A stretch of DNA of 33,912 nt from Omnitrophica bacterium RIFCSPLOWO2_01_FULL_45_10b (GCA_001804205.1 MHFM01000015.1:5044-38955); one strand, 5' to 3'; positions 1-10,465 are shown, counted from the stretch's first letter. Made by a program: numbers and translations. The notes: generated by a model not told the origin, from the sequence alone.

Positions 1-66
1 GCGGCTGATTCGCCACGTTGTCTGGCGGATGCTGGGCGGGCCATAGCCTTTTTTGTTGAAAAATAA
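1..66 (+). CDS. 3' end of an upstream protein-coding gene (partial, unidentified)
   Basis: Frame 1 is open from base 1 to TAA at 64-66 (AADSPRCLADAGRAIAFFVEK*). Too short to identify. Confidence 0.3.
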   Translation, partial: AADSPRCLADAGRAIAFFVEK

Positions 67-129
67 CCGTCTATCTCAGAAAATAGAGCCCGCACATTTT
101 GAACATAAAAATTAATCCTTGAAACCCAC

Positions 130-1458
130 ATGGAAAGTTTTCCGGACACAGAAGAACGTTTAACTCTTGAAGAGCTTCGCGAAACTTGGCCCGTACTGTC
201 GGCAGAAGAGCGGGCGGAAGGGTTTGCCTTATTAGACCGAAACGACGCGCTTGATTTTTTCCTGACGTTGTCGCCGGCTGAGAAAAAGCAAATTTTACTC
301 GCCATTCCAGAACATGAAGGCCGGTTATGGATGTGTCTTTTACCCCCCGATGACGCGGCCGACGTAATCCAGGCAGCCCCACACCAATTCCGCGAAAAGT
401 TGTTTAACTTCCTCGATGAAAAAACGCGCAAAGAGGTGCATGCGCTTTTATCTTATCACCAGGATGTGGCCGGCGGATTAATGAACCCGCGCTTTGCGCG
501 CCTTCGGCCGGATTTAACCGTGGATGAAGCCATTCGTTACTTGCGCCTTCAGGCGCAAGACCAATTAGAGAATATTTACTACATTTACGTGCTGGATGAA
601 ATGCAACATCTTCTTGGCGTTGTTTCCTTCCGGGAGTTATTTAAAGCTCCTCCTGAAAAACAAGTCCGCGAAATTATGGAATCAGACATCATTACTGTCA
701 CTGAACACCAAGATCAAGAAGAGATCAGCCATTTATTTTCCCGTCATAAGTTTTTAGCTTTTCCCGTTGTGGATGCCGAAAGGCGGTTAAAAGGAATTAT
801 TACCGCGGATGACATTTTGAAAGCGGTTCAGAAAGAAGCTACGGAAGACATTCAAAAATTGGGCGGTATGGAAGCCATCAATTTTCCGTATATGCAGATC
901 AGTTTCTTTCAAATGCTTAAGAAGCGCGCTGTATGGCTGGCCGCTCTTTTTATCGGAGAAACGCTGACCGCAAGTGCAATGGTGCATTATGAGCAGGAGA
1001 TTGCCCGCGCTGTTGTGCTGGCGCTTTTTGTGCCGCTCATTATTTCAAGCGGAGGAAATTCAGGTTCGCAGGCAGCTACGCTTACCATTCGGGCCATGGC
1101 GCTTGGAGAAATCAGATTGCGTGATTGGTGGCGGGTGATTTACCGCGAACTCGGCATGGGATTGGGACTTGGATTAATTTTAGCTACGATTGGTTTTGTG
1201 CGGATTATTTTATGGGAGAATTTTTTTCACTTGTACGGCCCGCATTATTTTTTGATTGCCAGCACCGTTGCTTTAACTTTGGTTGGAATTGTTTTGTGGG
1301 GGACCATCGCCGGCTCTATGCTGCCTTTTGTTCTTAGGCGCTTGGGTTTTGACCCGGCAAGCGCATCCGCTCCTTTTGTGGCGACCTTGGTGGATGTTTC
1401 GGGGATTATGATTTATTTTACCGTTGCCGCAATTTTATTAAGGGGGACACTACTGTAA
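130..1458 (+). CDS. mgtE: Magnesium transporter, MgtE family
   Basis: 442 aa: N-terminal MgtE helical domain (ADVIQAAP..), CBS-pair region (VREIMESDIITVTEHQDQEEISHLFSRHKFLAFPVVD) and C-terminal membrane domain (SSGGNSGSQAATLTIRAMALGEI; LVDVSGIMIYFTVA). Confidence 0.95.
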   Translation: MESFPDTEERLTLEELRETWPVLSAEERAEGFALLDRNDALDFFLTLSPAEKKQILLAIPEHEGRLWMCLLPPDDAADVIQAAPHQFREKLFNFLDEKTRKEVHALLSYHQDVAGGLMNPRFARLRPDLTVDEAIRYLRLQAQDQLENIYYIYVLDEMQHLLGVVSFRELFKAPPEKQVREIMESDIITVTEHQDQEEISHLFSRHKFLAFPVVDAERRLKGIITADDILKAVQKEATEDIQKLGGMEAINFPYMQISFFQMLKKRAVWLAALFIGETLTASAMVHYEQEIARAVVLALFVPLIISSGGNSGSQAATLTIRAMALGEIRLRDWWRVIYRELGMGLGLGLILATIGFVRIILWENFFHLYGPHYFLIASTVALTLVGIVLWGTIAGSMLPFVLRRLGFDPASASAPFVATLVDVSGIMIYFTVAAILLRGTLL

Positions 1459-1486
1459 TAAACGTATCGGTAAAAAGATCATATAT

Positions 1487-1819
1487 ATGACACCGAAATA
1501 TAAAAAAATGTTGGAACGAATGCAGGCGAAAGAAAAAAAGACGCGCCGCCGCAGGCGGAAAACCGACGCTTGGTTTCTTTATATTCTCCGGTGTAAAGAC
1601 GGGTCGCTTTATACCGGGATTACGAAAGACTTGGAACGGCGTTTTAAGATGCACACCACCGGCAAAGCGTCTCATTATACGCGCACGAGGCGGCCGCTTG
1701 AGATGCTTTACCGTGAACCTTGCGGAACCCGCACACAGGCTTTGGTTCGTGAATGCTTCGTCAAATCCTTTTCGAAGAAGAAAAAAGAAAAATTAATCTT
1801 GGGTCAACCATGTTTGTGA
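1487..1819 (+). CDS. GIY-YIG nuclease family protein (YhbQ/UPF0213-like)
   Basis: WFLYILRCKDGSLYTGITKDLERRFKMHTTGKASHYTRTRRPLEMLY matches the GIY-YIG UPF0213 pattern; Lys-rich N-terminus. Confidence 0.9.
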   Translation: MTPKYKKMLERMQAKEKKTRRRRRKTDAWFLYILRCKDGSLYTGITKDLERRFKMHTTGKASHYTRTRRPLEMLYREPCGTRTQALVRECFVKSFSKKKKEKLILGQPCL

Positions 1820-1911
1820 TCTTCTTTATTCGATGAAGATATGTTTGACTCAAGGCGCAGAAATCTGTACTCTTAATCAAAATCGAAGAACTTAACACTG
1901 GAGGAATAGTC

Positions 1912-2418
1912 ATGAAGAAGACGCTTACTTTTTTGGTGATCACCGCACTTTTCATTTCGCTGTTTGGAACTTTCGCACAAGCAAATCATGGCGAAGGAAA
2001 AAGTCCGGCAGGCAGTAAATGTTCCTTTGACAAAGGCGGCTATCATGGTGGGGATGAAAAGTATGAATGCCCCATTGTGGACAAATTAATGGGTAAGGCA
2101 CGATTTTTCTTGAGCAACGAAAAAGAATTAGGCCTAAGCGAAGATCAGGTTAAGACAATCAAAGAACTTACGCTTGAGACCAAGAAAGCTTATATTCGCA
2201 ACATGGCCGAATATCAAATTTTCGCACTCAACATTCACAGCAAACTTTCTGCGCCCGAGTTGGACGTGGCGGGTATTGAAGCTTTGATCGATCAAGGTTC
2301 TGCTTCGATGGCATCCTCTGCCAAGGAAACCATCACCGCTTACGCTAAATTGAAATCTGTTCTTACGCCCGAACAGCTTGCAAAGGCTAAAGAACTTCAT
2401 TCACGGCCCAAAGCCTGA
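1912..2418 (+). CDS. Secreted Spy/CpxP-like (LTxxQ-type) periplasmic protein
   Basis: Signal peptide MKKTLTFLVITALFISLFGTFAQA; helical region with GLSEDQVKTIKEL and LTPEQLAKAKEL; RBS ggagg upstream. Confidence 0.65.
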   Translation: MKKTLTFLVITALFISLFGTFAQANHGEGKSPAGSKCSFDKGGYHGGDEKYECPIVDKLMGKARFFLSNEKELGLSEDQVKTIKELTLETKKAYIRNMAEYQIFALNIHSKLSAPELDVAGIEALIDQGSASMASSAKETITAYAKLKSVLTPEQLAKAKELHSRPKA

Positions 2419-2517
2419 TTTACCGACGCCACTTTTATAGGGGCGGCAAATTTGTTTGAGGTAATTTGGCAAAAGAGTTAAAATATACCTATAGAGGGAG
2501 AGAGGTGATGATACGCC

Positions 2518-2991
2518 ATGAAAGTTAATATCGGGATTTCAGACAAGAACCGCCAGGCGGCCGCCAAAATCCTCAACATTCTTTTGTCTGACGAATATGT
2601 TTTGTATACCAAAACAAGGAAGTGTCATTGGAACGTTACGGGCCCTCAGTTTAACGATCTTCACAAATTTTTTGAATCCCAGTATGAGGCGCTCAATGAC
2701 ATTGTGGATGATGTTGCCGAACGTGCACGTTCCTTGGGAGTTTTTTCATTCGGCACACTGAACGAATTTTTAAAACACGCCCGCCTTAAAGAAAAACCAG
2801 GCCAAAATCCAAGCGCTCAAGGGATGATTCAAGATCTTCTTTCCGATCATGAGGCTATTGTTCGGGCCTTAAGGGTTGATCTTGAAGCCTGCGCCAATCA
2901 ATATCAAGATATGGGCACAAGTGATTTTCTCACAGGCCTTATGGAGCAGCATGAGAAAATGGCGTGGATGTTGAGGGCTTTTTTAAAATAA
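2518..2991 (+). CDS. dps: Dps-family ferritin-like protein
   Basis: 157 aa with KCHWNVTGPQFNDLHKFFESQYEALNDIVDDVAERARSLG (Dps ferroxidase/H-W-N pattern). Confidence 0.93.
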   Translation: MKVNIGISDKNRQAAAKILNILLSDEYVLYTKTRKCHWNVTGPQFNDLHKFFESQYEALNDIVDDVAERARSLGVFSFGTLNEFLKHARLKEKPGQNPSAQGMIQDLLSDHEAIVRALRVDLEACANQYQDMGTSDFLTGLMEQHEKMAWMLRAFLK

Positions 2992-2995
2992 TCTT

Positions 2996-3643
2996 GTGAA
3001 AACAAATTCTTTACTTTATAGAATAGCTAAGCTTTTGCTTTTAGGGATATGCTCTGTGGGTTTGATTTTTCCGCTGGCGCAAGATTTAAAAGCAGGTGGT
3101 CCGGCTCCGCAAAAAGCGCTTGAAACATTTCTTGGAATAATTCGTTCCATGGAATTTCCAGTCAAAGACCCCTCCGCTCATGAGCGCCTCGTACGAGAAG
3201 CGGACGCATTCTTAGATCTCGAAGCGATGGGTAAAACCGCTCTCAAAGAACATTGGGAGAAAGCTACGCCTGAGGAGCGCGAAGCTTTTATGAGCCTCTT
3301 ATGGAAACTCATTAAGCAAGTGGCTTATCCAAACAGCCATCAATTTTTAGGCAGTTATAAAATTATTTATCCCGAGGTGCGACAGGTGGGCGATGCTTTT
3401 GAAGTGCGCAGCGTTGTCAAGCACAGCGAAGAAGCGCTTGATGCCAAAGTCGTTTACCATCTTTATCAGCAAAATGGCCAGTGGAGAGTTGACGATATAA
3501 TTTTGGACGGGATCAGCATTACGGAGGATATGGGTTACCAGTTTAACAAAATTATTAGTGAATCTTCCTTTTCAGGATTGCTCAAGCGCATGCAGGAAAA
3601 ATTAGATCAGGCTCAGCAGGAGCCTGACAGCAAAAAAGCGTGA
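2996..3643 (+). CDS. MlaC/Ttg2D (HpnM-like) phospholipid-binding ABC substrate protein
   Basis: GTG start; signal-like N-terminus; LDLEAMGKTALKEHWEKATPEEREAFMSLLWKLI and VDDIILDGISITEDMGYQFNKII typical of the MlaC family. Confidence 0.8.
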   Translation: MKTNSLLYRIAKLLLLGICSVGLIFPLAQDLKAGGPAPQKALETFLGIIRSMEFPVKDPSAHERLVREADAFLDLEAMGKTALKEHWEKATPEEREAFMSLLWKLIKQVAYPNSHQFLGSYKIIYPEVRQVGDAFEVRSVVKHSEEALDAKVVYHLYQQNGQWRVDDIILDGISITEDMGYQFNKIISESSFSGLLKRMQEKLDQAQQEPDSKKA

Positions 3644-6042
3644 GCGCACAGCACTCATTTGGCCGCAGGGAAGCTGATTTTGTCTCCAAGCACGCCGTCT
3701 GGATTTTATCGGCCATTGTTTTAATCAGCCTCGCCACCATCCCTCTCGCAGGCCGCTTAAAATTAAAGGCAAATCTCCTCGACCTTCTTCCTAAAACGAT
3801 GCCGAGCGTTGCCAACCTCAATCGGTTGACGGAAGAAGTAGGAGGAACCAGTTTCCTTGTTGTGATCATTGAATCTCCGGATGAAGAAACCGCGCATCAG
3901 GTAGCCGATCGTTTTTCCAAGCAGGCCGAATCGTTTGAAGATATTGATTATGTAGACAATCGCACAGACCTTTCCGCACTTCAAAGCCGGAAGCTGCTCT
4001 TTTTATCACTGGACGGCTTGAAAAAACTAGAACAACACGCCCATCAATTGATGGGGCATTACCGGAGAAAACTTAATCCTTTCTTCGTTGATTTATTAGA
4101 TGAAGCCCCGCCCGTTTTGGATATTCAATCACTTGAACTAGAAGAAAAACTGTACGCGATCGGCGGGTTTGCGCGCAAAGAAAAGAAATTGTTTATGCGC
4201 GTTGTGCTCCTCAAACCAAACTATCCGGCGACTAACTTCGAACGTTCTGAGCGTTTGTTTCAAACCACATGGTCAGCTTTTGAGGAAATCCGTGACGAGC
4301 TGCCAAAACGTTATCCGGTCAAGTTAGGCCTTACGGGGCCTTATAAAACGCGCTATGACGAATATCATGTGATTGTGGGAGACTTGAAGTTGACAAGTTT
4401 TCTTACCATAACGTTTATCACTTTTCTCATGGCCATTTTTTTCCGCAATTTTAAATCGATCATCCTGGCTTATTTGCCTCTTGGAGTTGGCGTACTTTGG
4501 ACATGCGCTTTCGCACAGCTTGCCATCGGTTATCTGAATCTTATCTCCGCTTTTCTTTTGGGAATTCTTTGCGGCATGGGAATTGATTTTGCAGTTCATT
4601 TTCTCGTGAGTTTTTCGGAAGGGTACAAAGAAACCCGCAATACGCGCCGCTCTTTGGAGCGCGCCTATACAGAGCTTGGGAAACCTTCCTTGACGAGCTC
4701 TCTCACCAATAGCATCACCTTTTTTTCAATGACGATCAGTCAATTCGAAGGTTTTAAACATTTCGGCTTGATCGCAGGGGCCGGCATCTTGTTGTGCTTT
4801 GCTGTGTTTTTTTACGGACTTCCAAGCCTTCTCGTTGTATTTCAAAGAGCCCGCCATCATAAATGGTCGCCGCCAAGTTTTCTCAAAGAAAGTTGGCTTA
4901 ATCCGCGCCGGGGGCCAATTTATGCGTTGCTTGCCGCAGGAATTATTTTTTCCGGTTTTTCTATGGCACAAATACCCCGCCTTAATTTTGATTATAATTT
5001 TGAGAACCTTCAAGAAAAAAATGGCGAGTCGATGGTGCTTGCCGAACAAATTAGCGAATATTTCGGCGTGGTCTTAAATCCGGTGGTATTAATGACACCA
5101 AGCCGCCAGCGCGCCTCCGAACTTGCGCTATTAATCAATCGTTATATCGAATCGCATCCGGATTCAACATTCGATTTTGCGGCCTCCGTACTTTCCTACA
5201 TTCCAAAGCATCAGGAAGAAAAGATTGCCCTCATGCGTCAAATGAATGAACTTTTGGAACAGTACACCGCGCTTATCGAAAAACTTGATCAAGAGCAGCG
5301 GGATCAAGTATTTGAATTGAAACGTCAACTTCAAGCGACCCCTTTGACTGTTTCAGATCTTCCGAGTGAATTGCGGGCGCAGTATGAAGGCAAAAGCGGT
5401 AAAGTTTCCACGGTATTTGTTTATCCAAAATTGAGCCTTTTAGATGGGCAAATGGCCAAGCGATTTGTGGCTGAGTTGAGGAATCTGGGTTTTCCGGAGG
5501 ATGTGACGATTGCGGGAGAACCAGTTGTTTATGCAGACATTTTAATGCTTCTTGAACAAGACACGCCCCGCGCGATGCTCGTTAGTTTGGGAGTTGTTAT
5601 TGCACTGCTTTTTCTGCATTTCCGCCGGCCCAATCATGTGATGTGGGTTTTATCTCCGCTGATGATCGGATTTCTGTGGCTTGCAGGAATGGCCGGCCTG
5701 TTCGGGCTCAAATTTAATTATATGAATGTTGCGGTCCTCCCAAGTATTTTGGGAGTTGGAATTGATAATGGAATTTATATCTTTCATCGGTATAAAAAAG
5801 AAAAAAAGTTGACGCTTTTTGATATTATGCGCACGACGGGGAAGGCAGTGATTTTGTGCTCTTTGACTACGATGGCGGCATTTGCGAGTCTTTTTTTTGC
5901 GCGCCACAGAGGAATGAGTTCGATGGGACAGATTGGATTTTTTGGGTTTGGAAGCTGTCTTTTAGCCTCCGTTCTTTTTATTCCTGCCCTGATCGAATTC
6001 TTGGAACTCAAATATTGGCATCCTTTTCGAGGCAAGAAGTAA
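3640..6042 (+). CDS. MMPL/RND family transporter (HpnN-like)
   Basis: 800 aa with two RND halves; GMGIDFAVHFLVSF and GVGIDNGIYIFHRYKKE are MMPL-type TM4 motifs; GTG start overlaps the upstream stop by 4 nt. Confidence 0.88.
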   Translation: MSAQHSFGRREADFVSKHAVWILSAIVLISLATIPLAGRLKLKANLLDLLPKTMPSVANLNRLTEEVGGTSFLVVIIESPDEETAHQVADRFSKQAESFEDIDYVDNRTDLSALQSRKLLFLSLDGLKKLEQHAHQLMGHYRRKLNPFFVDLLDEAPPVLDIQSLELEEKLYAIGGFARKEKKLFMRVVLLKPNYPATNFERSERLFQTTWSAFEEIRDELPKRYPVKLGLTGPYKTRYDEYHVIVGDLKLTSFLTITFITFLMAIFFRNFKSIILAYLPLGVGVLWTCAFAQLAIGYLNLISAFLLGILCGMGIDFAVHFLVSFSEGYKETRNTRRSLERAYTELGKPSLTSSLTNSITFFSMTISQFEGFKHFGLIAGAGILLCFAVFFYGLPSLLVVFQRARHHKWSPPSFLKESWLNPRRGPIYALLAAGIIFSGFSMAQIPRLNFDYNFENLQEKNGESMVLAEQISEYFGVVLNPVVLMTPSRQRASELALLINRYIESHPDSTFDFAASVLSYIPKHQEEKIALMRQMNELLEQYTALIEKLDQEQRDQVFELKRQLQATPLTVSDLPSELRAQYEGKSGKVSTVFVYPKLSLLDGQMAKRFVAELRNLGFPEDVTIAGEPVVYADILMLLEQDTPRAMLVSLGVVIALLFLHFRRPNHVMWVLSPLMIGFLWLAGMAGLFGLKFNYMNVAVLPSILGVGIDNGIYIFHRYKKEKKLTLFDIMRTTGKAVILCSLTTMAAFASLFFARHRGMSSMGQIGFFGFGSCLLASVLFIPALIEFLELKYWHPFRGKK

Positions 6043-6065
6043 AGGCGCTATCCCCGCGCTTTGAT

Positions 6066-6551
6066 TCAGGTTTTTGAACCGGAAGTTTTTTGAAGGGTTT
6101 CATCCAGCAGGTCCAGCTCATTCAGCAAAATGTAATAAGCGATATGAATGGAGCCGTCCGGAAATTTAATGGCGGTTGGCTTGCCCGGAGTTTGGTAGAG
6201 AAGTACTTCTTTATGGACAAAATCGCGCGCGTCTTGCCCCGGTTCATAATGATGCCTTAAAAGCCAAGTACCCGCCCGGTAGGCTTCAAGCCAATTATGA
6301 CGGTTTCCCTCATGATAATATTCCAAGTCCTGAGCGGCCTTAATTCGTTCCAGTAAATAGTCAAATTTCGCGGCTTCGGATCGCGAACCATTGAGAAACG
6401 TTTTGTAAGCTTCCGTATCCTGGATTGAAGCAGGACCCAAATAAGCCTTTACTCCCTCTGGCGTTACCCCTTTTAAGTAATGGCTGGCACAGCCAAAGTT
6501 AAGGAGTTGAACTACCAGGAGAAGCGCGCCAACCACGAGATATTTTTTCAT
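6066..6551 (-). CDS. Hypothetical lipoprotein
   Basis: 161 aa; lipobox-like LLNFGC after a hydrophobic signal; only confident - strand gene, convergent with the MMPL gene. Confidence 0.7.
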   Translation of the reverse strand: MKKYLVVGALLLVVQLLNFGCASHYLKGVTPEGVKAYLGPASIQDTEAYKTFLNGSRSEAAKFDYLLERIKAAQDLEYYHEGNRHNWLEAYRAGTWLLRHHYEPGQDARDFVHKEVLLYQTPGKPTAIKFPDGSIHIAYYILLNELDLLDETLQKTSGSKT

Positions 6552-6650
6552 TCCAATAATATACTTATTTTCCTACAGATTAACAAGTATTTAGCGCGTG
6601 TTATCAATTAGAATGACCCTTCCAGTTTATTCTGGTAAAATCCTCACTCT

Positions 6651-8522
6651 ATGCCAAACCATAACGAAATAGCGCCGCCGCAAGGAAGACAAAAGCGGAG
6701 AAAAAACGTACGCAACATCGCGATTGTTGCCCATGTCGACCACGGCAAAACAACACTGGTCGATGCCCTTTTAAGACAAACTGGCGCGCATGAATTTAAA
6801 GAAGGCGAAGTGACCGTGATGGATTCCAATCCGCTTGAAAAGGAGCGCGGCATCACCATTTTTTCTAAGAACGCATCTTTTATTTATAAGGACACGTTGT
6901 TCAATATTGTGGATACGCCCGGGCATGCTGATTTTGGAAGCGAAGTCGAGCGCATTCTCAAAATGGTGGACGGCGTTCTGCTTCTCGTGGATGCTTTTGA
7001 CGGGCCGATGCCCCAAACCAAATTCGTATTGCGCAAATCCTTAGAGCTTCATCTCAAACCCATTCTTGTTGTTAATAAAATCGATCGCCCAAACACGAGA
7101 GCACACGAAGTGGTTGATATGACTTTCGATCTTTTTTGTGAGCTCAATGCAACCGATGAACAGCTTGATTTTCCGATCGTGTTTGCCTCGGCCAAAGAAG
7201 GCTGGGCCACCCTTGAGCTTGAAGAGCCTTCTAAGGATATGAAACCGCTTTTGGATACAATCCTTCATCGTGTCCTTCCGCCAATTGCTGACCCCGAACT
7301 CCCTTTTCAAATGCTGGTGACAATGCTTGATTACGATTCTTATGTCGGACGCATTGCCACAGGGCGTATTTTTCGTGGCAAAGTCAAAGCGGGCGATACA
7401 TTAGCGCTTATGAAGCGAGATGGAAGCCTTAGCCGCGGGAAAGTAACAAAAATTTTGAAATACCGCGGGCTGAAACGCGGAGAAGTTGAATCGGTTGAAG
7501 CCGGTGACATTGCCTCGATTGCCGGAATCGAAGACGTTCGCGTTGCCGATACGCTTACCGATCCTGAAAAACCCGAAGCCGTTCATACGGTTAAAATTGA
7601 CGAACCGACCATTTCTATGAATTTCGCCCATAATACGAGCCCGCTGGCGGGCAAGGATGGCGGCCGCTTTCTGACTTCGCGCCATATCCGCGAAAGGCTG
7701 ATGCACGAGGCGATGATGAATGTAGGGATTCGCGTTGAAGAAGTAGCGGGGGAAGATCGGTTCAAGGTTTCAGGGCGCGGAGAGCTCCATCTTTCCATTT
7801 TGATTGAAACGATGCGGCGCGAAGGCTACGAACTTGAAGTGTCTATGCCTGAGGTGATTCTGAAGGAAGAAGACGGCGAGAAACTGGAACCGGTCGAGGA
7901 AATCGTGATCGAAGTCGACCCCGGATACCAAGGGGTTGTGATTGAAGCGCTTGGCGCGCGCAAAGCCGAGATGAGGAACATGCTTCCAAGCGCTGTCGGA
8001 ACAATCCGTCTTGAATTTTTTATTCCTTCGCGCGGTTTGCTCGGTTTTCGAAGCGAGCTTCTCAAGATGACACGGGGCACGGGGATTATGTATCAGAATT
8101 TCTATGATTATCAAAAATTCAAAGGTGAACTATCGGACCGTCAAAGGGGAGTGTTAATTTCGCAAGGCTCAGGAAATTCGGTGGCCTATGCGCTTTGGAG
8201 TTTGCAAGACCGCGGTGAAATTTTTGTGCGTCCCGGCGATGAACTTTATGAGGGAATGATCATCGGTGTTAATAATAAAGGGCATGACTTAGTGGTCAAT
8301 GCCATACGCGAGAAGAAACTTACCAATATGCGGGCTTCCGGTTCTGATGAAGCAATTCAATTAATTCCGCCGCGCGAAATGACTTTGGAATTTTCCCTCG
8401 AATTCATCGAGAAAGACGAACTTGTTGAAGTGACCCCTAAAAATATCCGCTTAAGGAAGCGTTATCTCACTGAAAATGAGCGCAAAAGCCATGCGCGCGG
8501 CTACAGCAGGACGGGTTCATGA
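6651..8522 (+). CDS. typA: Translational GTPase TypA/BipA
   Basis: [48 protein letters not shown]-motifs; C-terminal [18 protein letters not shown]. Confidence 0.97.
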   Translation: MPNHNEIAPPQGRQKRRKNVRNIAIVAHVDHGKTTLVDALLRQTGAHEFKEGEVTVMDSNPLEKERGITIFSKNASFIYKDTLFNIVDTPGHADFGSEVERILKMVDGVLLLVDAFDGPMPQTKFVLRKSLELHLKPILVVNKIDRPNTRAHEVVDMTFDLFCELNATDEQLDFPIVFASAKEGWATLELEEPSKDMKPLLDTILHRVLPPIADPELPFQMLVTMLDYDSYVGRIATGRIFRGKVKAGDTLALMKRDGSLSRGKVTKILKYRGLKRGEVESVEAGDIASIAGIEDVRVADTLTDPEKPEAVHTVKIDEPTISMNFAHNTSPLAGKDGGRFLTSRHIRERLMHEAMMNVGIRVEEVAGEDRFKVSGRGELHLSILIETMRREGYELEVSMPEVILKEEDGEKLEPVEEIVIEVDPGYQGVVIEALGARKAEMRNMLPSAVGTIRLEFFIPSRGLLGFRSELLKMTRGTGIMYQNFYDYQKFKGELSDRQRGVLISQGSGNSVAYALWSLQDRGEIFVRPGDELYEGMIIGVNNKGHDLVVNAIREKKLTNMRASGSDEAIQLIPPREMTLEFSLEFIEKDELVEVTPKNIRLRKRYLTENERKSHARGYSRTGS

Positions 8523-9652
8523 AAATCAACAAAGTTCCTTATCGGACGATTTGGGTGAAACCGGGTGATCCAGCTACCATTCAGGTGATTGACCAAAGGC
8601 ATTTGCCGCATCAATTGGTGATCGAAAATCTTGCCGATTTGGATCAGACGGCCCGGGCCATCAGAGAAATGCATGTGCGCGGTGCGCCGCTCATCGGAGT
8701 GGCCGCAGCGTACGGCGTTTATTTAGCGCTCAGAAACGCACCGAAAGACAGCGCGCTTGATCATTATCTTAGAAATGAAATTCAGAAATTGCGTGAAAGC
8801 CGTCCTACCGCGATCAATTTAGAATGGGCCATTCAAACTCAGCTGAAAGCAATCGAATCGGCCGGTTCAATCGAGCAAAAAATTAAAATTGCTTTTGAAA
8901 CCGCCGGACGGCTTGCGGATGAGGATGTAAAAACTTGCGAGAAAATAGGTGAACACGGCCTCACATTGATCGAACGAATCGCGGGCCAAAAGAAAAATGA
9001 GCCCGTCAATATTCTTACGCACTGCAATGCCGGCTGGCTCGCCTGCGTTGATTGGGGCACCGCCACAGCTTCTATATATAAAGCCTTCGATAAAGGAATT
9101 CAAATTCATGTGTGGGTAGATGAAACGCGGCCGCGAAATCAGGGCGCAAGCTTGACCGCATGGGAACTTTTGCAACATGGAGTTCCCCATACGGTGATCG
9201 CGGACAATACAGGCGGACATTTGATGCAGCGTGGATTGGTCGATCTCGTGCTTGTAGGAACCGATCGAACGGCTGTGACGGGAGACGTCACCAATAAAAT
9301 CGGAACTTATTTAAAAGCGCTCGCCGCCAAAGATAATCAAATACCGTTTTATGCCGCCGTTCCTTCCACATCAATTGATTGGAATGTTCAGAACGCGTTC
9401 CGCGATATTCCCATCGAAGAGCGGAACCCCGACGAAGTACGATATGCAGAGGGTTGGTGCGAAGGCGAAATCAAAAAAGTCCTTCTCCTGCCCAAAGACA
9501 GCCCGGCAAAAAACTATGCGTTTGATGTTACCCCCGCAAAACTTGTCAGCGGATTAATTACAGAACGCGGAATCTGCCAAGCCAATCAAGAGAGCATCCT
9601 GGCGCTTTTCCCGGAAAAAAGGGCAAATCTTTTGGCGATGGGTAAAAAGTGA
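8519..9652 (+). CDS. mtnA: S-methyl-5-thioribose-1-phosphate isomerase
   Basis: VRGAPLIGVAAAYGVYLA, LTHCNAGWLACVDWGTA, DETRPRNQGASLTAWEL, VGTDRTAVTGDVTNKIGTY are MtnA signatures. Confidence 0.95.
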   Translation: MKINKVPYRTIWVKPGDPATIQVIDQRHLPHQLVIENLADLDQTARAIREMHVRGAPLIGVAAAYGVYLALRNAPKDSALDHYLRNEIQKLRESRPTAINLEWAIQTQLKAIESAGSIEQKIKIAFETAGRLADEDVKTCEKIGEHGLTLIERIAGQKKNEPVNILTHCNAGWLACVDWGTATASIYKAFDKGIQIHVWVDETRPRNQGASLTAWELLQHGVPHTVIADNTGGHLMQRGLVDLVLVGTDRTAVTGDVTNKIGTYLKALAAKDNQIPFYAAVPSTSIDWNVQNAFRDIPIEERNPDEVRYAEGWCEGEIKKVLLLPKDSPAKNYAFDVTPAKLVSGLITERGICQANQESILALFPEKRANLLAMGKK

Positions 9653-9744
9653 AAATTGAACTAAACCTTTTTGGTCTTCATACGTCTAATGTGTAGAAAC
9701 AAACACGCTTTCAACTAATTGCAGTATAATAAAGGAGAAATTTC

Positions 9745-10338
9745 ATGGTTAAGAAAACAACAATTATTCTAATGGCAGCCGTGTTAACTCTTCCCTCGGC
9801 AGCCTGGGCCAAGAGGGCCGAAAACCAAGCTTTTCATCAAGGGCAAAAAACCGAAAGACAAGCTCATCACACTCAGCAAAAAGCGGAAAATAAGGAATTC
9901 CGGACAAGTTTGAAAGAAATGCCGAAAGATCAAAAAACGGGCGCCATTGTTGCGCACCGTGATCAGCAATTTTCGGAAAACAAAGCTTTTCGTGAAGAGC
10001 AGCATAACGAAAATATTGATTTTCTGAATCAGAAACTTGCCAACAACACGAAGTTGACCGAGGCTCAAAAAGCGGAAATTCTTTCGCACCGCCAAACTCA
10101 ATATCAGGAAAACGTGGCGTTTCGCGACAATCGGCATGCAGGCAATGTCGATTATTTCAATCAAATTGCGAATGATCCGAATTTAACACCGGCGCAAAAG
10201 AAAGAGGCTTTAAAGACGCACCGAGCCGAACAAAAAGATCTTACCCAACAACATTTTGAGGAACAAAAATCCGAAAACAAAGCATTCCGCGATCAAGTTC
10301 ATCAAGAAAACCAGGCGAACGATCAAACCACGCAATAA
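9745..10338 (+). CDS. Secreted repeat-rich protein of unknown function (ENKAFR repeats)
   Basis: Signal peptide MVKKTTIILMAAVLTLPSAAWA; repeated [A/S/Q]EN[K/V/Q]xF[R/H]xxxH motifs; RBS aaggag. Confidence 0.75.
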   Translation: MVKKTTIILMAAVLTLPSAAWAKRAENQAFHQGQKTERQAHHTQQKAENKEFRTSLKEMPKDQKTGAIVAHRDQQFSENKAFREEQHNENIDFLNQKLANNTKLTEAQKAEILSHRQTQYQENVAFRDNRHAGNVDYFNQIANDPNLTPAQKKEALKTHRAEQKDLTQQHFEEQKSENKAFRDQVHQENQANDQTTQ

Positions 10339-10372
10339 TCAATAGGAGCAGTTTCACAAGCACTGAAGCTGT

Positions 10373-10436
10373 TGTCATTCCCGCGAAAGCGGGAATCTAG
10401 AGCCTGGATCCCCGATTAAAGCATTCGGGGATGACA
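10373..10436. repeat. 64-nt palindromic (two-hairpin) element, copy A
   Basis: TGTCATTCCCGCGAAAGCGGGAATC...GGATCCCCGATTAAAGCATTCGGGGATGACA: terminal TGTCAT/ATGACA plus two internal hairpins; about 56/64 identical to the reverse complement of 19722-19785. Confidence 0.9.
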
Positions 10437-10465
10437 GACTTATGAGAGCACTTCTAGGAAATTCT

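Noticed and set aside
1799-1853. Imperfect long inverted repeat after the GIY-YIG gene (TTGGGTCAA...TTGACTCAA with ATCTTC/GAAGAT)
   Set aside because: Large internal mismatches and no T-run; too weak to call a functional element.
9725-9730. Perfect TATAAT upstream of the ENKAFR-repeat gene
   Set aside because: Lies only about 3 nt before the RBS, so transcription would start at or after the SD; no good -35. Probably coincidental.
9784-10164. 126-aa antisense ORF over the ENKAFR-repeat gene
   Set aside because: Antisense to a supported gene with signal peptide and RBS; arises from codon composition.
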